DNA of 49,487 nt from Pseudomonadota bacterium (GCA_023402015.1 JAEXCU010000010.1:1-49487); one strand, 5' to 3'. Positions 30,525-39,240 are shown, counted from the first letter of the stretch. Program-made: numbers and translations. The notes: generated by a model not told the origin, from the letters alone.

Positions 30525-31472
30525 ATGAAAGACAGAATTGACCATATATTGTTGGGCTTGCTGTGGTTGCTGGCGGCAACGCTGGGGACCAGTTTCTGGT
30601 TTAACACAAATTACGGATTTAATATCTTTTCTGGGCCGCATTGGGAATATTTGGCATATTTACAGGCATCACGCACACCGGTCAGGGTGGGATTTTATAT
30701 TTCATTGGCGGTGGCAATATTTATTGCAATTTTGGGATTGTATTTATTAATTCGTCCGCGTTTTAGAAAAATTAAATTTCCATGGGCACATCAGCGTAAT
30801 AAAAAAAACCATGTTGCCGCGGCAAAAACGCAAACAATTTCTAAATCAAATAATAATCCCCCCATTGCCGACACCACCGCATCCACGGTTGAAATTATGC
30901 CGGCCGAAATTCCGCCACAACCAACGCCTGCGCCCATGCCGGCCAGTGCGCGTCCACCGCGTTTGGTGTTGCCCACAATGAACAATTCACATATATCTGC
31001 CCCGCCTGCACCGGTTCTGGCGGAAACGGTTGCCCCACTGGGCACACCGGTTCCATCGCAAAACCAACCTGAAATACGCGAAATATTTACCCAGGCCGGA
31101 TATACAGTTAAAAAAAGCCCAAAACTTTCCGGTGTTCAAACCGCGTTGCTGGCAATTGGGACAAACGAAACATTGTGGATTGGCGCGGTTGGTATAAAAA
31201 CAACTGATTTGCGTCGCGCCATGGATAATCTGTCCCAGGTATTTTCAGACACATTGGATGATATATATATCGGAATAAATGGATTTGTAATTTCGGCCCC
31301 CGATGCCGCCACATCTGAATTTCAGGATATTTTAATGTTTAATTCTATCGCAGATTTGCGCGAATATATGGCACAGCATCCAAACCCGCCATTGGCATCT
31401 GATGACCATGAAAACTTTGCGGCATATTCGCAATATATTGATACAGTTATAAACTATGTGGATAAAACATAA
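30525..31472 (+). CDS. Two-helix membrane protein with Pro-rich linker, unknown function
   Basis: Not recognised. A 315-residue protein: transmembrane helices ~8-24 (ILLGLLWLLAATLGTSFWF) and ~57-77 (FYISLAVAIFIAILGLYLLI), a basic patch, a Pro/Ala/Ser-rich linker (~100-180), then a cytoplasmic globular domain (~185-315; AGYTVKKSPKLSGVQTALLAI, then LWIGAVGIKTTDLRRAMDN). First gene of a four-gene run. TATAAT at 30510-30515 would start RNA ~3 nt before the ATG, with no Shine-Dalgarno. The next gene's ATG overlaps this stop. Confidence 0.65.
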   Translation: MKDRIDHILLGLLWLLAATLGTSFWFNTNYGFNIFSGPHWEYLAYLQASRTPVRVGFYISLAVAIFIAILGLYLLIRPRFRKIKFPWAHQRNKKNHVAAAKTQTISKSNNNPPIADTTASTVEIMPAEIPPQPTPAPMPASARPPRLVLPTMNNSHISAPPAPVLAETVAPLGTPVPSQNQPEIREIFTQAGYTVKKSPKLSGVQTALLAIGTNETLWIGAVGIKTTDLRRAMDNLSQVFSDTLDDIYIGINGFVISAPDAATSEFQDILMFNSIADLREYMAQHPNPPLASDDHENFAAYSQYIDTVINYVDKT

Positions 31473-31978
31473 TGGAATGGACAAAAGATACCGCTGAAAA
31501 AAGAATGGCTGCGTTGCATATGGACGACGTACCGTTGGTTATGCACCGCGCTGTATCAGTCCCTGTTGCATCCGATTGGTTCGCAAAATACAAAGATTTA
31601 TGTCGCAAATTCATGGAATCCCTGACCGATTCGGTTGAAACAATTGCATTCATGAATTTAACCCAAGATGAATTTATGTCTTTGATTATGGGACGAAAAA
31701 TTCCACAAAACGTATCATTGCGATTTCGCATGCCATTGATGTGGGGTGGCAAACTGGACATAGATAATATGTTCATGTGTTGGACGTTTCCCCATTCACA
31801 AAACATGGACAGATTCATAATTGAACAAACCGGAAACGAAAACGTCTGGTTGCCAAATCCTGCAAAAAAAATATATATCCCGGCGCACACCACGGGCGGC
31901 GGCGATGGCGGAAATGCAACCGAAGATCGTCTGTCGCAAATTGCGGCGCAACTGGCGGCCGGACGCGGAATGGAATAA
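31472..31978 (+). CDS. Hypothetical protein (168 aa), second gene of cassette
   Basis: Not recognised. A soluble 168-residue protein with MHRAVSVPVASDWFAKY, FMNLTQDEFMSLIMGRKIPQN and a Trp/Met-rich core (RMPLMWGGKLDIDNMFMCW). A Gly-rich hinge (TTGGGDGG) leads to a helical tail (RLSQIAAQLAAG). No signal peptide. Its start overlaps the upstream stop (TAATG), showing translational coupling with the membrane protein. Confidence 0.6.
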   Translation: MEWTKDTAEKRMAALHMDDVPLVMHRAVSVPVASDWFAKYKDLCRKFMESLTDSVETIAFMNLTQDEFMSLIMGRKIPQNVSLRFRMPLMWGGKLDIDNMFMCWTFPHSQNMDRFIIEQTGNENVWLPNPAKKIYIPAHTTGGGDGGNATEDRLSQIAAQLAAGRGME

Positions 31979-31989
31979 GGGGCGGTCCA

Positions 31990-32424
31990 ATGACGTACGA
32001 TGAATTTATTGCATTGATGAAATCCCGCGGTGCGATAATTGCCCCACCGGCCACGCGGACAGATATTACATTGGCAAATACCGCCCTGCAAAGTATACGC
32101 GCAGCAATGTTGCCGAAAATCATGATTGAACTGTATGAAAAAACGGGCGGAATAAATCTGGGTGCCGGGTATATTTTTGGTCCGAACGAAATTGCGCGCG
32201 TTCGGCGTTTTCCTGTGCCCAGCATAACAAGTGTAAACAACGATATTTCCACAATTGCATCTATGCGTGGCAAAACCGTGTTTGGCCGAAATGATTTGTT
32301 TTGGTTTGCATTTGATGCAATGGGGACATTTTATATGCTGGATAATCTGACGTTAAAACCATTGCGAAAATATGATGACCCATACCGGGCATTGACAGAT
32401 TGTCTGATTGCGGGCAAAATTTAA
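31990..32424 (+). CDS. SUKH/SMI1-KNR4-like protein
   Basis: A 144-residue protein whose order resembles the SMI1/KNR4 (SUKH) superfamily: helical start, MLPKIMIELYEKTGGINLG (the usual LP-x-FY-x3-NG position), GYIFGPNEI, NDLFWFAFDAMGTFYMLD (strand pair ending in D), and a final helix after YDDPYRALTDCL. SUKH proteins are often immunity proteins to nuclease or deaminase toxins, but many are not. AAGGGG lies well placed before the ATG. No toxin gene is seen beside it. Superfamily assignment is by eye and moderate. Confidence 0.5.
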   Translation: MTYDEFIALMKSRGAIIAPPATRTDITLANTALQSIRAAMLPKIMIELYEKTGGINLGAGYIFGPNEIARVRRFPVPSITSVNNDISTIASMRGKTVFGRNDLFWFAFDAMGTFYMLDNLTLKPLRKYDDPYRALTDCLIAGKI

Positions 32425-32427
32425 TTC

Positions 32428-32640
32428 ATGAAAAAAATATCTGTATCTTTATCAGGACATCAAACCAGTATTTCACTGGAACCAGAATTTATACGCCAAT
32501 TGCGTATAATTGCCACAGACGAAAAACGGTCTGTTGCATCAATTGTTGCGGAAATTGACGCTGCGCGGACGCCTGAAACTAATCTTTCTTCTGCAATACG
32601 GATATGGATATTGCGCAAATACACGAATACAACAAAATAA
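32428..32640 (+). CDS. Ribbon-helix-helix protein (RHH_4-like)
   Basis: A 70-residue protein matching the alphaproteobacterial RHH_4 type: VSLSGHQTSISLEPEFIRQL (GHxTSISLEPEFW), SVASIVAEIDAAR, NLSSAIRIWIL. Probably a small DNA-binding regulator of this cassette. It starts 3 nt after the upstream stop without its own ribosome site. Its last 62 bp overlap the end of the converging ybeY-lnt gene. Confidence 0.85.
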   Translation: MKKISVSLSGHQTSISLEPEFIRQLRIIATDEKRSVASIVAEIDAARTPETNLSSAIRIWILRKYTNTTK

Positions 32641-34591
32641 TAACTATCATTCCGTTGCAGCCGATGTGGCGATATGGTGTCATGTGCGCCCCCCAAACAA
32701 ATCCGTCCAAAATTCCCGCTTCGCCAATTGGCAGGTATGAAATAATTTCTCCGTCTGCGGATACCAAGGCGCTGATTCCCGAATAATTTGCACGTATAAT
32801 CGGCAACCCCGATTCAATTGCATATCGGCGGACCATTTCCAAATGCTGATACGTGCCGGGCGTTTTACCAAACCATGTATCATTTGTTATGTTTACAATT
32901 GCATTCGGGGTCGCGGCATCACGCGGTATCAGCGAATCAGAAAAAATAATTTCATAACATATTGCCGGTGCAAAACTAAACACGCCATTATTCAGATTAA
33001 TATTAATTATTTCTGGCCCTGCTCCACGTGCCAAATGACCGGGTGCCGGCATAATTCCCAATGGACTGTATTCACCAAATGGAACCAGATGTGATTTGTT
33101 ATAAATCTTTTCAATTCTGCCAGTCGGATTTGCGACCAGCAAAGAATTATACATTTCAGATTTATGATACGATGTTGCACCCATAATAATATTTTTTCCC
33201 AACAATTTGGAAAACGCAAAATCTTCATCCGTTATCACAAATGGATATGTTGTTTCGGGAAAAATAATTATATCGGGCACATCGCCCTGGGATGCCAAAT
33301 CATATAAATGACGCACATTTTGTTCGGCATGTGCAATTGCGTCATCGCGTGATGCATATGTCATTTTTTCATTCTGATTACGTGCCGGCTGAACAATTCG
33401 TATCACCGGTGTTTGTGTTGCAAATTGATTGCCTGACCGGTTAATATTTTCCCGTCCATAAATAATGCCAACGCATAGCGGTAAAATTAATAAAATCCCA
33501 GAAATAATGCACATAGCGCATTTTTTATTCCGCAATATTTCCACACAAACCGCAATTAATCCGATTAGTAAAAATGTTAATCCAATTGCGCCATACAATG
33601 CCATGGAATTTGCCAATACCGGCCAGTTCAGCGTGATGTTGGCAAACGGATTCCACGGGAAACCTGTAAACGCCCATTCACGCATCCATAACACCAATGC
33701 CCAGGTGGCCGCAAAAACAAATGGGCGTGCGCATGGCACGGTGCGCACCGTTCGCACCGCAACAAATGGCACAGAAAAAATGATTCCACCCGCCAATGCA
33801 ATCCCAACCAGTGCCGGCACAGTCCATATTGCGAATTGGTCCGCCAATTCCGGTACAACGAATATAGAATTCAGCATCCACCAAAACATGGCAACGCCAT
33901 AGGCCGCGCTGAACGGGAAAGTTTGTAAAAATGCGCGCCAAATGCCAACGCGTGGTGCGCGGACCGTAATCCAGTACGCGGCGCCCACGGCAATTAACGA
34001 CGCCCACCACATGTGAAATGGCGCGAACCCCAATGCGGCCACGCCACCCAAGATAAACAAAATCACGGATTGCCAAAAACCATTTTTACGGATTTTAAAT
34101 TTTTTAAGAAACGACATTAATCGTCCACCCGGACAACACGCGGCATTATCACACCGATCACTGGAATCCGCATAGGGATTTGCAATCCCCAGTTTTTCCA
34201 ATATGTTTATTTCGCGGCCTTCCATTTCATTGGCCTGGGCATCTGTCAAATGGTCATACCCCATCAGGTGCAAAACACCATGCACAACCATGTGCGCGGT
34301 ATGATCGGCAATTGTGATATTTTCATCCCGGGCCTGTCGCGCGACAGTATCATATGATATATAAATATCCCCCATTAATATCGGGTCGCCCAATTCAAAT
34401 GACAAAACATTTGTCGGTTTGTCTATGCCCCGATATTCATGATTCAGACGATGAATTTCCGCATCGTTGGTCAGAATTAACGACACCTCAGAATCGTTGT
34501 ATGCGGGGCCTGCCGCCATGCACACGATTTTTTGGAAATCTATTTTAATATTTTTCCAACGTTTGTCATTATAATTAACATAAACTTTCAT
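32579..34591 (-). CDS. ybeY-lnt: Fusion of endoribonuclease YbeY and apolipoprotein N-acyltransferase Lnt
   Basis: A 670-residue frame joining two proteins normally separate. Residues 1-~140: YbeY, an rRNA-maturation/quality-control metalloendonuclease, with NRLN-like IHRLNHEYRGIDKPTNVLSF (shown as RGIDKPTNVLSF) and zinc motif HGVLHLMGYDH at 104-114. Residues ~159-670: Lnt, which adds the third acyl chain to lipoproteins, with about six membrane helices and a nitrilase domain (FPETTYPF Glu, IYNKSHLVPFGEY Lys, APAICYEI Cys, NDTWFG). A junction of ~18 residues (ADSSDRCDNAACCPGGRL) contains no stop; an internal ATG at 34117 with GGTGGA could also start Lnt alone. Start 34591 follows GGGA. Confidence 0.88.
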   Translation of the reverse strand: MKVYVNYNDKRWKNIKIDFQKIVCMAAGPAYNDSEVSLILTNDAEIHRLNHEYRGIDKPTNVLSFELGDPILMGDIYISYDTVARQARDENITIADHTAHMVVHGVLHLMGYDHLTDAQANEMEGREINILEKLGIANPYADSSDRCDNAACCPGGRLMSFLKKFKIRKNGFWQSVILFILGGVAALGFAPFHMWWASLIAVGAAYWITVRAPRVGIWRAFLQTFPFSAAYGVAMFWWMLNSIFVVPELADQFAIWTVPALVGIALAGGIIFSVPFVAVRTVRTVPCARPFVFAATWALVLWMREWAFTGFPWNPFANITLNWPVLANSMALYGAIGLTFLLIGLIAVCVEILRNKKCAMCIISGILLILPLCVGIIYGRENINRSGNQFATQTPVIRIVQPARNQNEKMTYASRDDAIAHAEQNVRHLYDLASQGDVPDIIIFPETTYPFVITDEDFAFSKLLGKNIIMGATSYHKSEMYNSLLVANPTGRIEKIYNKSHLVPFGEYSPLGIMPAPGHLARGAGPEIININLNNGVFSFAPAICYEIIFSDSLIPRDAATPNAIVNITNDTWFGKTPGTYQHLEMVRRYAIESGLPIIRANYSGISALVSADGEIISYLPIGEAGILDGFVWGAHMTPYRHIGCNGMIVIILLYSCICAISISVLQKKD

Positions 34592-34604
34592 AATTCTTTT
34601 CCCG

Positions 34605-36455
34605 TTATCCAATATTACCGCGCGATTGTTTTTCTGATAATAAGAAATATTCAGATGTGTTATTATTACGCAATTTTTTCGCATTATAATTAAATGCAAC
34701 CTTTTGGGTATTTTTATTTCCACGTATTTTGTTGCTGACACGGGTTATGTCATTTTGCACCCGACGATTTCCATTTGCCAGGGCCAATTTATAATTTGCC
34801 AACGCCCGTTGTAAATCACCCAATTGTTCATATGCATATCCTGCATTATATTGCGCGGCACCATATTGACTTTTGTCGCCAATGCGATGAACAATTTCCC
34901 GGGCCTGGGCAATGGCATCATTATAACGGCCCAATTGATTATAAACCGCCGCCAAATCATTATGCAGTAATGCATTGTCCGGATAATTTTTTATCATCGC
35001 AACGTATTGCGTTGCGGCATCTTTATACCTGCCCGCGCGATATGCAGACAACGCAGAATTATACAATTCGTCATATCCCAAAACATATGTTTTAACAACG
35101 ATGTTTTTCTGTGGCACGATATTTTTAAACGCGTCATTGCCAATTTCGCACTTTTCATTCATACACAGCGTCAAAACATCCGTCGGCAGAAAATCTTTCA
35201 CCCTTTTCCAATTTGCCAGGGACTGCCCATGTTCATTTATCGGATTTGCCAGCCACGTTTTTAATGCGGAATATGTTTCACGGTTTACCTTTCTATGTGG
35301 CGGTTTTCCGGTAAAAAATGCATCTTTATTTTTGCCAACATATTTATAAAATTCATACATTCCATTAACAGGACAATCCAACAACATTTGCGGCGTAATA
35401 TCGCCGGTTAATAATCCGGCCTCTAACCAACGGCGCCAACGCAGTCCATTACCGCCGGCCAAAAAATTCCCCAGCATATCACCCGCCGCATGCATATCCC
35501 GATTTTTCAACCACGCGGTTCCAAAAGATTCCATTTCTGTAATTGGAAATTCTGCAAAACGTTGCCGCACCAATGAATCCGGTATCGCATATCCGTATTG
35601 TTTAAAATCTTGGCGCAATGTTGTAAAACGGTTTTTATGATTTTTATTGTCTTTGTCTTCTATTAATTTGGAATATGCATTATATATAATGGACCCCATC
35701 CCCAGGGCTTCGTTCGTATTTTTTATATCAACGCCATCAACCGCCACATCATAACAATACATTACAAAATAAGTTTCTTCGGTTTCCAAATGCCACCGCG
35801 CCAGTTCATATGCCTCGTCCGTGGTCAGGGGTGCGGTTCTGGAATTCACAGACGTACCGTCTTTTAATTTCGTAGACCCAAAACCGATGGTCCAAATCCC
35901 GCGTGAATCTTTGTATGGTGTATGCATACCGGTCGCGCTGTCAACATGAACACCCTCTTTGGCAATCAGGTCTGCGATTAAAAACGGTGTGATTGGTTGC
36001 ATCTTTTCTAAATATTGCGCATATGTATTTTTTATTTCTTCGCGATGTTGCCGTGCGTCGCGCCATTCTTTAACTGTTTCAGCAACATCGGGCCCATATT
36101 CATAGGCCAGTTTTCCACCACCAATCGTTATGGCAAACATCATGTAATAAAGCATATGCGCAGAAAAGTTCGGATACTTTTTCATAAACGACGAAATTTT
36201 TTTGTCGTTGCCGGATTTGTTTTTTCCGACCTGCATTTCGCCAATTAATTTTTCCGCCGCCCGCAATGCGTGATTGTCCAATGCGATATATTTTGACGCC
36301 CATAATAAAAATTGAAACATTCCCGATGCCCCGATTCCCGCCATACGCGCGACGCGCCCTGTCTTGGATTCAGGATAAATTTCTTGTAATTTTTTACGCG
36401 CGCGACCAAAGGCTTTGTGTGGCGCATTGACGATTTTTTGAAATTTTTCTGCCAT
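34605..36455 (-). CDS. Membrane-anchored GH24-like lysozyme with TPR repeats
   Basis: A 616-residue protein. Visible: basic N-terminus, hydrophobic segments ~45-58 and ~100-118, then a phage-lysozyme-like domain (~155-330) with Glu167 in IAKEGVH, Asp183 in YKDSRG and Thr189 in WTIGFGST. These are the E/D/T catalytic pattern of T4-type GH24 muramidases. It ends with three or so TPR-like repeats (~450-580: YNSALSAYRAGRYKDAATQY, LHNDLAAVYNQLGRYNDAI, YNAGYAYEQLGDLQRALANY). No phage genes surround it. It lies between mucR and ybeY-lnt in one direction. A cell-wall remodelling role, perhaps opening peptidoglycan for a machine, is inference. Confidence 0.72.
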   Translation of the reverse strand: MAEKFQKIVNAPHKAFGRARKKLQEIYPESKTGRVARMAGIGASGMFQFLLWASKYIALDNHALRAAEKLIGEMQVGKNKSGNDKKISSFMKKYPNFSAHMLYYMMFAITIGGGKLAYEYGPDVAETVKEWRDARQHREEIKNTYAQYLEKMQPITPFLIADLIAKEGVHVDSATGMHTPYKDSRGIWTIGFGSTKLKDGTSVNSRTAPLTTDEAYELARWHLETEETYFVMYCYDVAVDGVDIKNTNEALGMGSIIYNAYSKLIEDKDNKNHKNRFTTLRQDFKQYGYAIPDSLVRQRFAEFPITEMESFGTAWLKNRDMHAAGDMLGNFLAGGNGLRWRRWLEAGLLTGDITPQMLLDCPVNGMYEFYKYVGKNKDAFFTGKPPHRKVNRETYSALKTWLANPINEHGQSLANWKRVKDFLPTDVLTLCMNEKCEIGNDAFKNIVPQKNIVVKTYVLGYDELYNSALSAYRAGRYKDAATQYVAMIKNYPDNALLHNDLAAVYNQLGRYNDAIAQAREIVHRIGDKSQYGAAQYNAGYAYEQLGDLQRALANYKLALANGNRRVQNDITRVSNKIRGNKNTQKVAFNYNAKKLRNNNTSEYFLLSEKQSRGNIG

Positions 36456-36466
36456 TTATATATCCG

Positions 36467-36829
36467 CTATTTTTTACCCAAACCTGTTTTCTTGGCAATT
36501 TTGCTGCGACGTGCGGCATACGCCGGCGCAACAAATGGATAATCATCCGCCAATCCCCACTTTTCCCTGTATTGCTGGGGTGTCATATTAAATTTACGAC
36601 GAATATACCGGCGCAACATTACATGCCAGGTACCGTCTTCCAGGCATTGAATTTTGTCATGACGTACTGAATCTGCAATCTGTTGGGGTGATACAGATGC
36701 GCCACGCAGAGTTTCACGTGCATCGCGCACCGCCGCCGCCATGGTCAGCGACGGGTTTGCCGCAATTGCCGCCGCGGCCAGGTTTGCAACCGCCAATGTA
36801 AAATCGCTGTCTTTGTTATTATTTACCAA
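36467..36829 (-). CDS. mucR: MucR/Ros family transcriptional regulator with altered zinc site
   Basis: A ~120-residue MucR-type regulator, a global repressor family of alphaproteobacteria. Seen: FTLAVANLAAAAIAANPSL (hydrophobic N-terminal dimer/oligomer region), PQQIADSVRHDKIQCLEDGTWH, MTPQQYREKWGLADDYPFVAPAYAARRS, KKTGLGKK. In relatives the finger reads C-x-x-C/D with LKRHLxTHY; here both histidines are gone (LRRYIRRKF). TTG at 36829 is taken as start because AAGGGG lies 7 nt before it and TATAAT (36865-36860) would start RNA about 24 nt upstream; the longer frame lies across that promoter. Confidence 0.85.
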   Translation of the reverse strand: MVNNNKDSDFTLAVANLAAAAIAANPSLTMAAAVRDARETLRGASVSPQQIADSVRHDKIQCLEDGTWHVMLRRYIRRKFNMTPQQYREKWGLADDYPFVAPAYAARRSKIAKKTGLGKK

Positions 36830-36859
36830 TTGCCAACCCCTTGTTTTTGTAATACACTT

Positions 36860-36865
36860 ATTATA
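36860..36865 (-). promoter_or_regulatory. -10 element of mucR
   Basis: TATAAT on the minus strand; predicted RNA start ~36853, 24 nt before the TTG start and its AAGGGG ribosome site. The -35 is not clear. Confidence 0.45.
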
Positions 36866-36906
36866 CCACAAATAAAAATGAAATAAAACCAAAGTAAAAC
36901 GCAATT

Positions 36907-38184
36907 ATGCCAAATGAAAACAGACCACTTGCCGATTTGATGCGCCCGTCGTCCATTGACGACATTGTTGGCCAGCGCGGATTATTGGGTGAAAATGGTT
37001 TGGTTCGGCGAATGGTTGATAATCATAAATTGTCTAATCTGATTTTATGGGGCCCCCCGGGATGTGGCAAAACAACAATCGCGCGCGCATTGGCAAATTC
37101 CACAGATATGGATTTTGTATCTATGTCGGCCGTTTTTTCCGGCACAGCGGATATTAAAAAGGCAATGGACGCGGCAAAATCCCGTCGGGAAATTGGCGGA
37201 AATACGTTATTATTTATTGATGAAATTCACCGTTTTAATAAAACGCAACAGGATACTTTGCTGCCCTATTTGGAAGACGGCACAGTTGTATTTATGGGCG
37301 CAACCACCGAAAACCCCAGTTTTAATTTAAACAACGCGTTGTTATCGCGATGCCATGTTGGCGTATTACAGGCATTGGGAACCGATGATTTAATGGAACT
37401 GATGACGCGCGCCGAAAAATATTTGGGCAAAAAATTACCACTGGACGACCAGGCACGAATTCACCTGGCCCAGATGGCAGACGGCGATGCGCGATTCTTG
37501 CTGAACACAATTGAATTTTTAATTGCCGCAAATTTTAAAAAGAAATTAACGCCCGATGCACTGGACAACGCCGTACAAAAACGCGCACCTTTGTCTGACA
37601 AAAGTGGTGATGAACATTACAATTTAATTTCCGCGGTACACAAATCACTGCGGGCATCGGACACAGATGCGGCATTATATTGGACGGCGCGTATGATGAC
37701 ATCGGGCCAAGACCCAATGTATTTATTCCGGCGCCTGGCACGATTCGCAATGGAAGACATTGGCCTGGCCGATCCGAACGCAATGCAAATGGCCCTGACC
37801 GCATGGCAATTATACGAAAGAATGGGCAGTCCCGAAGGCGACCTGGCATTGACCGAATTGGTGATATATTTGGGCACCGCCCCAAAAAGTGTTGGCAATT
37901 ATCGTGCGCAATCATCCGCATACCGCGCCGCGCGCGATACAGGCAGTTTAATGCCACCCAAAAATATTTTAAACGCACCGACAAAAATGATGCGTGATAT
38001 GGGATACAATGCCGGATATATTTACGAACCGGATACAAAATCCGGATTTTCAGGTCAGAATTGTTTTCCCGAAAAAATGCCACGCCAAAAATTTTATCAT
38101 CCGATTGAACGTGGGTTTGAGCGCGAAATTAAAAAGCGTTTGGAATACTGGGACGGCCTGCGCGAAAAAATAAATGCGAAATAA
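36907..38184 (+). CDS. rarA: Replication-associated recombination protein A
   Basis: RarA/MgsA (425 aa), an AAA+ ATPase acting at stalled forks. Seen: RPLADLMRPSSIDDIVGQ, Walker A GPPGCGKTTIA, Walker B FIDEIHRFNKTQQD, sensor GATTENPSF, then the C-terminal tetramerisation domain (GAPPYGKNYR-like GTAPKSVGNYRAQ) and FSGQNCFPEKMPRQKFYHP near the end. Start ATG has no Shine-Dalgarno. Divergent from mucR, convergent with fabD. Confidence 0.95.
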   Translation: MPNENRPLADLMRPSSIDDIVGQRGLLGENGLVRRMVDNHKLSNLILWGPPGCGKTTIARALANSTDMDFVSMSAVFSGTADIKKAMDAAKSRREIGGNTLLFIDEIHRFNKTQQDTLLPYLEDGTVVFMGATTENPSFNLNNALLSRCHVGVLQALGTDDLMELMTRAEKYLGKKLPLDDQARIHLAQMADGDARFLLNTIEFLIAANFKKKLTPDALDNAVQKRAPLSDKSGDEHYNLISAVHKSLRASDTDAALYWTARMMTSGQDPMYLFRRLARFAMEDIGLADPNAMQMALTAWQLYERMGSPEGDLALTELVIYLGTAPKSVGNYRAQSSAYRAARDTGSLMPPKNILNAPTKMMRDMGYNAGYIYEPDTKSGFSGQNCFPEKMPRQKFYHPIERGFEREIKKRLEYWDGLREKINAK

Positions 38185-38197
38185 TTGCAAATAAATT

Positions 38198-39175
38198 TTA
38201 TCGCGAATAAACCATTAAACGTTCCAAATCTTTTAACACAATGCGCAGTTCCCGACCATTGTCAGTCGGCAACGCAACACATCCAACCTGGGCCCGATTA
38301 ATCAACCGCGTCAATGTATGCCCCGGCCCCAGTTCATATGCGCGCGTAATATTGTATGCGGGAAATTTTTCCATAATTTCCATCCACCGCACACCATGGG
38401 TCATTTGATTGGCCAATGCATTTTTTACATCCGTTGGATTATGCATAAAGTTTGCAGTATGATTTGAAAACCAATTTGTTTTTGGTGCATTAATATTTAT
38501 GTGTTGTAATTTTGTACGCAGTAATTCTTCGGCCCCACGCATTAATACACAATGTGCAGGAATTGCGATATTTAATCTTTTGGCAATTCGCGCGCCACGT
38601 GCACGCGCATTTTCCAACACAACGTTCAGCGCATCATTTTCGCCACTGATGATAAATTGGTCATGTGCGTTGTGATTGGAAATTGCCGCGTATCCGTATT
38701 CCTGGGCCAACATCAATATTTCTTGTATTTGATTTTCCCCCAGTCCCACAATGCCAATCATTCCCCCACCGTTTTTTCCCGATATGTCCATATACGAACT
38801 GCGCGCCGATAATAATCTGACGGTGTCATCCATGGCCAAACTGCCCGCGCAATGCAACGCAGAATATTGTCCCATTGAATGACCCGCCATAGCATATGCT
38901 ATGGCGTGCATCGGCACGCCATATTCGCCCTGAATCACGCGGGCCGCGGCAACAGAATGCGCCAATGTCGCCAGTGATGTGTTTTCCGGACTGTTTAATT
39001 CTTCTTTGGTTCCATGAAAACAAATTTTTGCAATATCTTTGTGTGCCAGGTCGGAAACCTGTTGAAACGTATAACGCATGGTTGCAAAATCTTTGAACAT
39101 GTCCTGGGCCATGCCAACGTATTGCGAACCCTGACCGGGAAAAACAAAAATTACATTTTCTTTCATAATGGACAT
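38198..39175 (-). CDS. fabD: Malonyl-CoA:ACP transacylase
   Basis: FabD (~322 aa) moves malonate from CoA to acyl carrier protein for fatty-acid synthesis. Seen: FVFPGQGSQYVGM, the nucleophile elbow GHSMGQYSAL, the SARSSYM arginine region, and catalytic His in NIAIPAHCVLM (usual SxPFHS is relaxed). C-terminal YELGPGHTLTRL is typical. The Met at 39166 (MKENVIFVF) fits relatives better than the ATG at 39175. Neither has a Shine-Dalgarno, and TTGTTG-17-TATACC lies just upstream, giving a very short leader. It stands alone, without fabG/acpP/fabF. Confidence 0.9.
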   Translation of the reverse strand: MSIMKENVIFVFPGQGSQYVGMAQDMFKDFATMRYTFQQVSDLAHKDIAKICFHGTKEELNSPENTSLATLAHSVAAARVIQGEYGVPMHAIAYAMAGHSMGQYSALHCAGSLAMDDTVRLLSARSSYMDISGKNGGGMIGIVGLGENQIQEILMLAQEYGYAAISNHNAHDQFIISGENDALNVVLENARARGARIAKRLNIAIPAHCVLMRGAEELLRTKLQHININAPKTNWFSNHTANFMHNPTDVKNALANQMTHGVRWMEIMEKFPAYNITRAYELGPGHTLTRLINRAQVGCVALPTDNGRELRIVLKDLERLMVYSR

Positions 39176-39210
39176 TATGGTATACCAAAAATTTTCATTA
39201 TCAACAATCG

Positions 39211-39240
39211 TGCAAAAAAATCCCCGTTCGCCGGGGATTT
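39211..39240 (-). terminator. Terminator after the 39258 outer-membrane gene
   Basis: On the minus strand AAATCCCCG-GCGAA-CGGGGATTT followed by TTTTGC, 18 nt after the stop codon. Confidence 0.88.
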
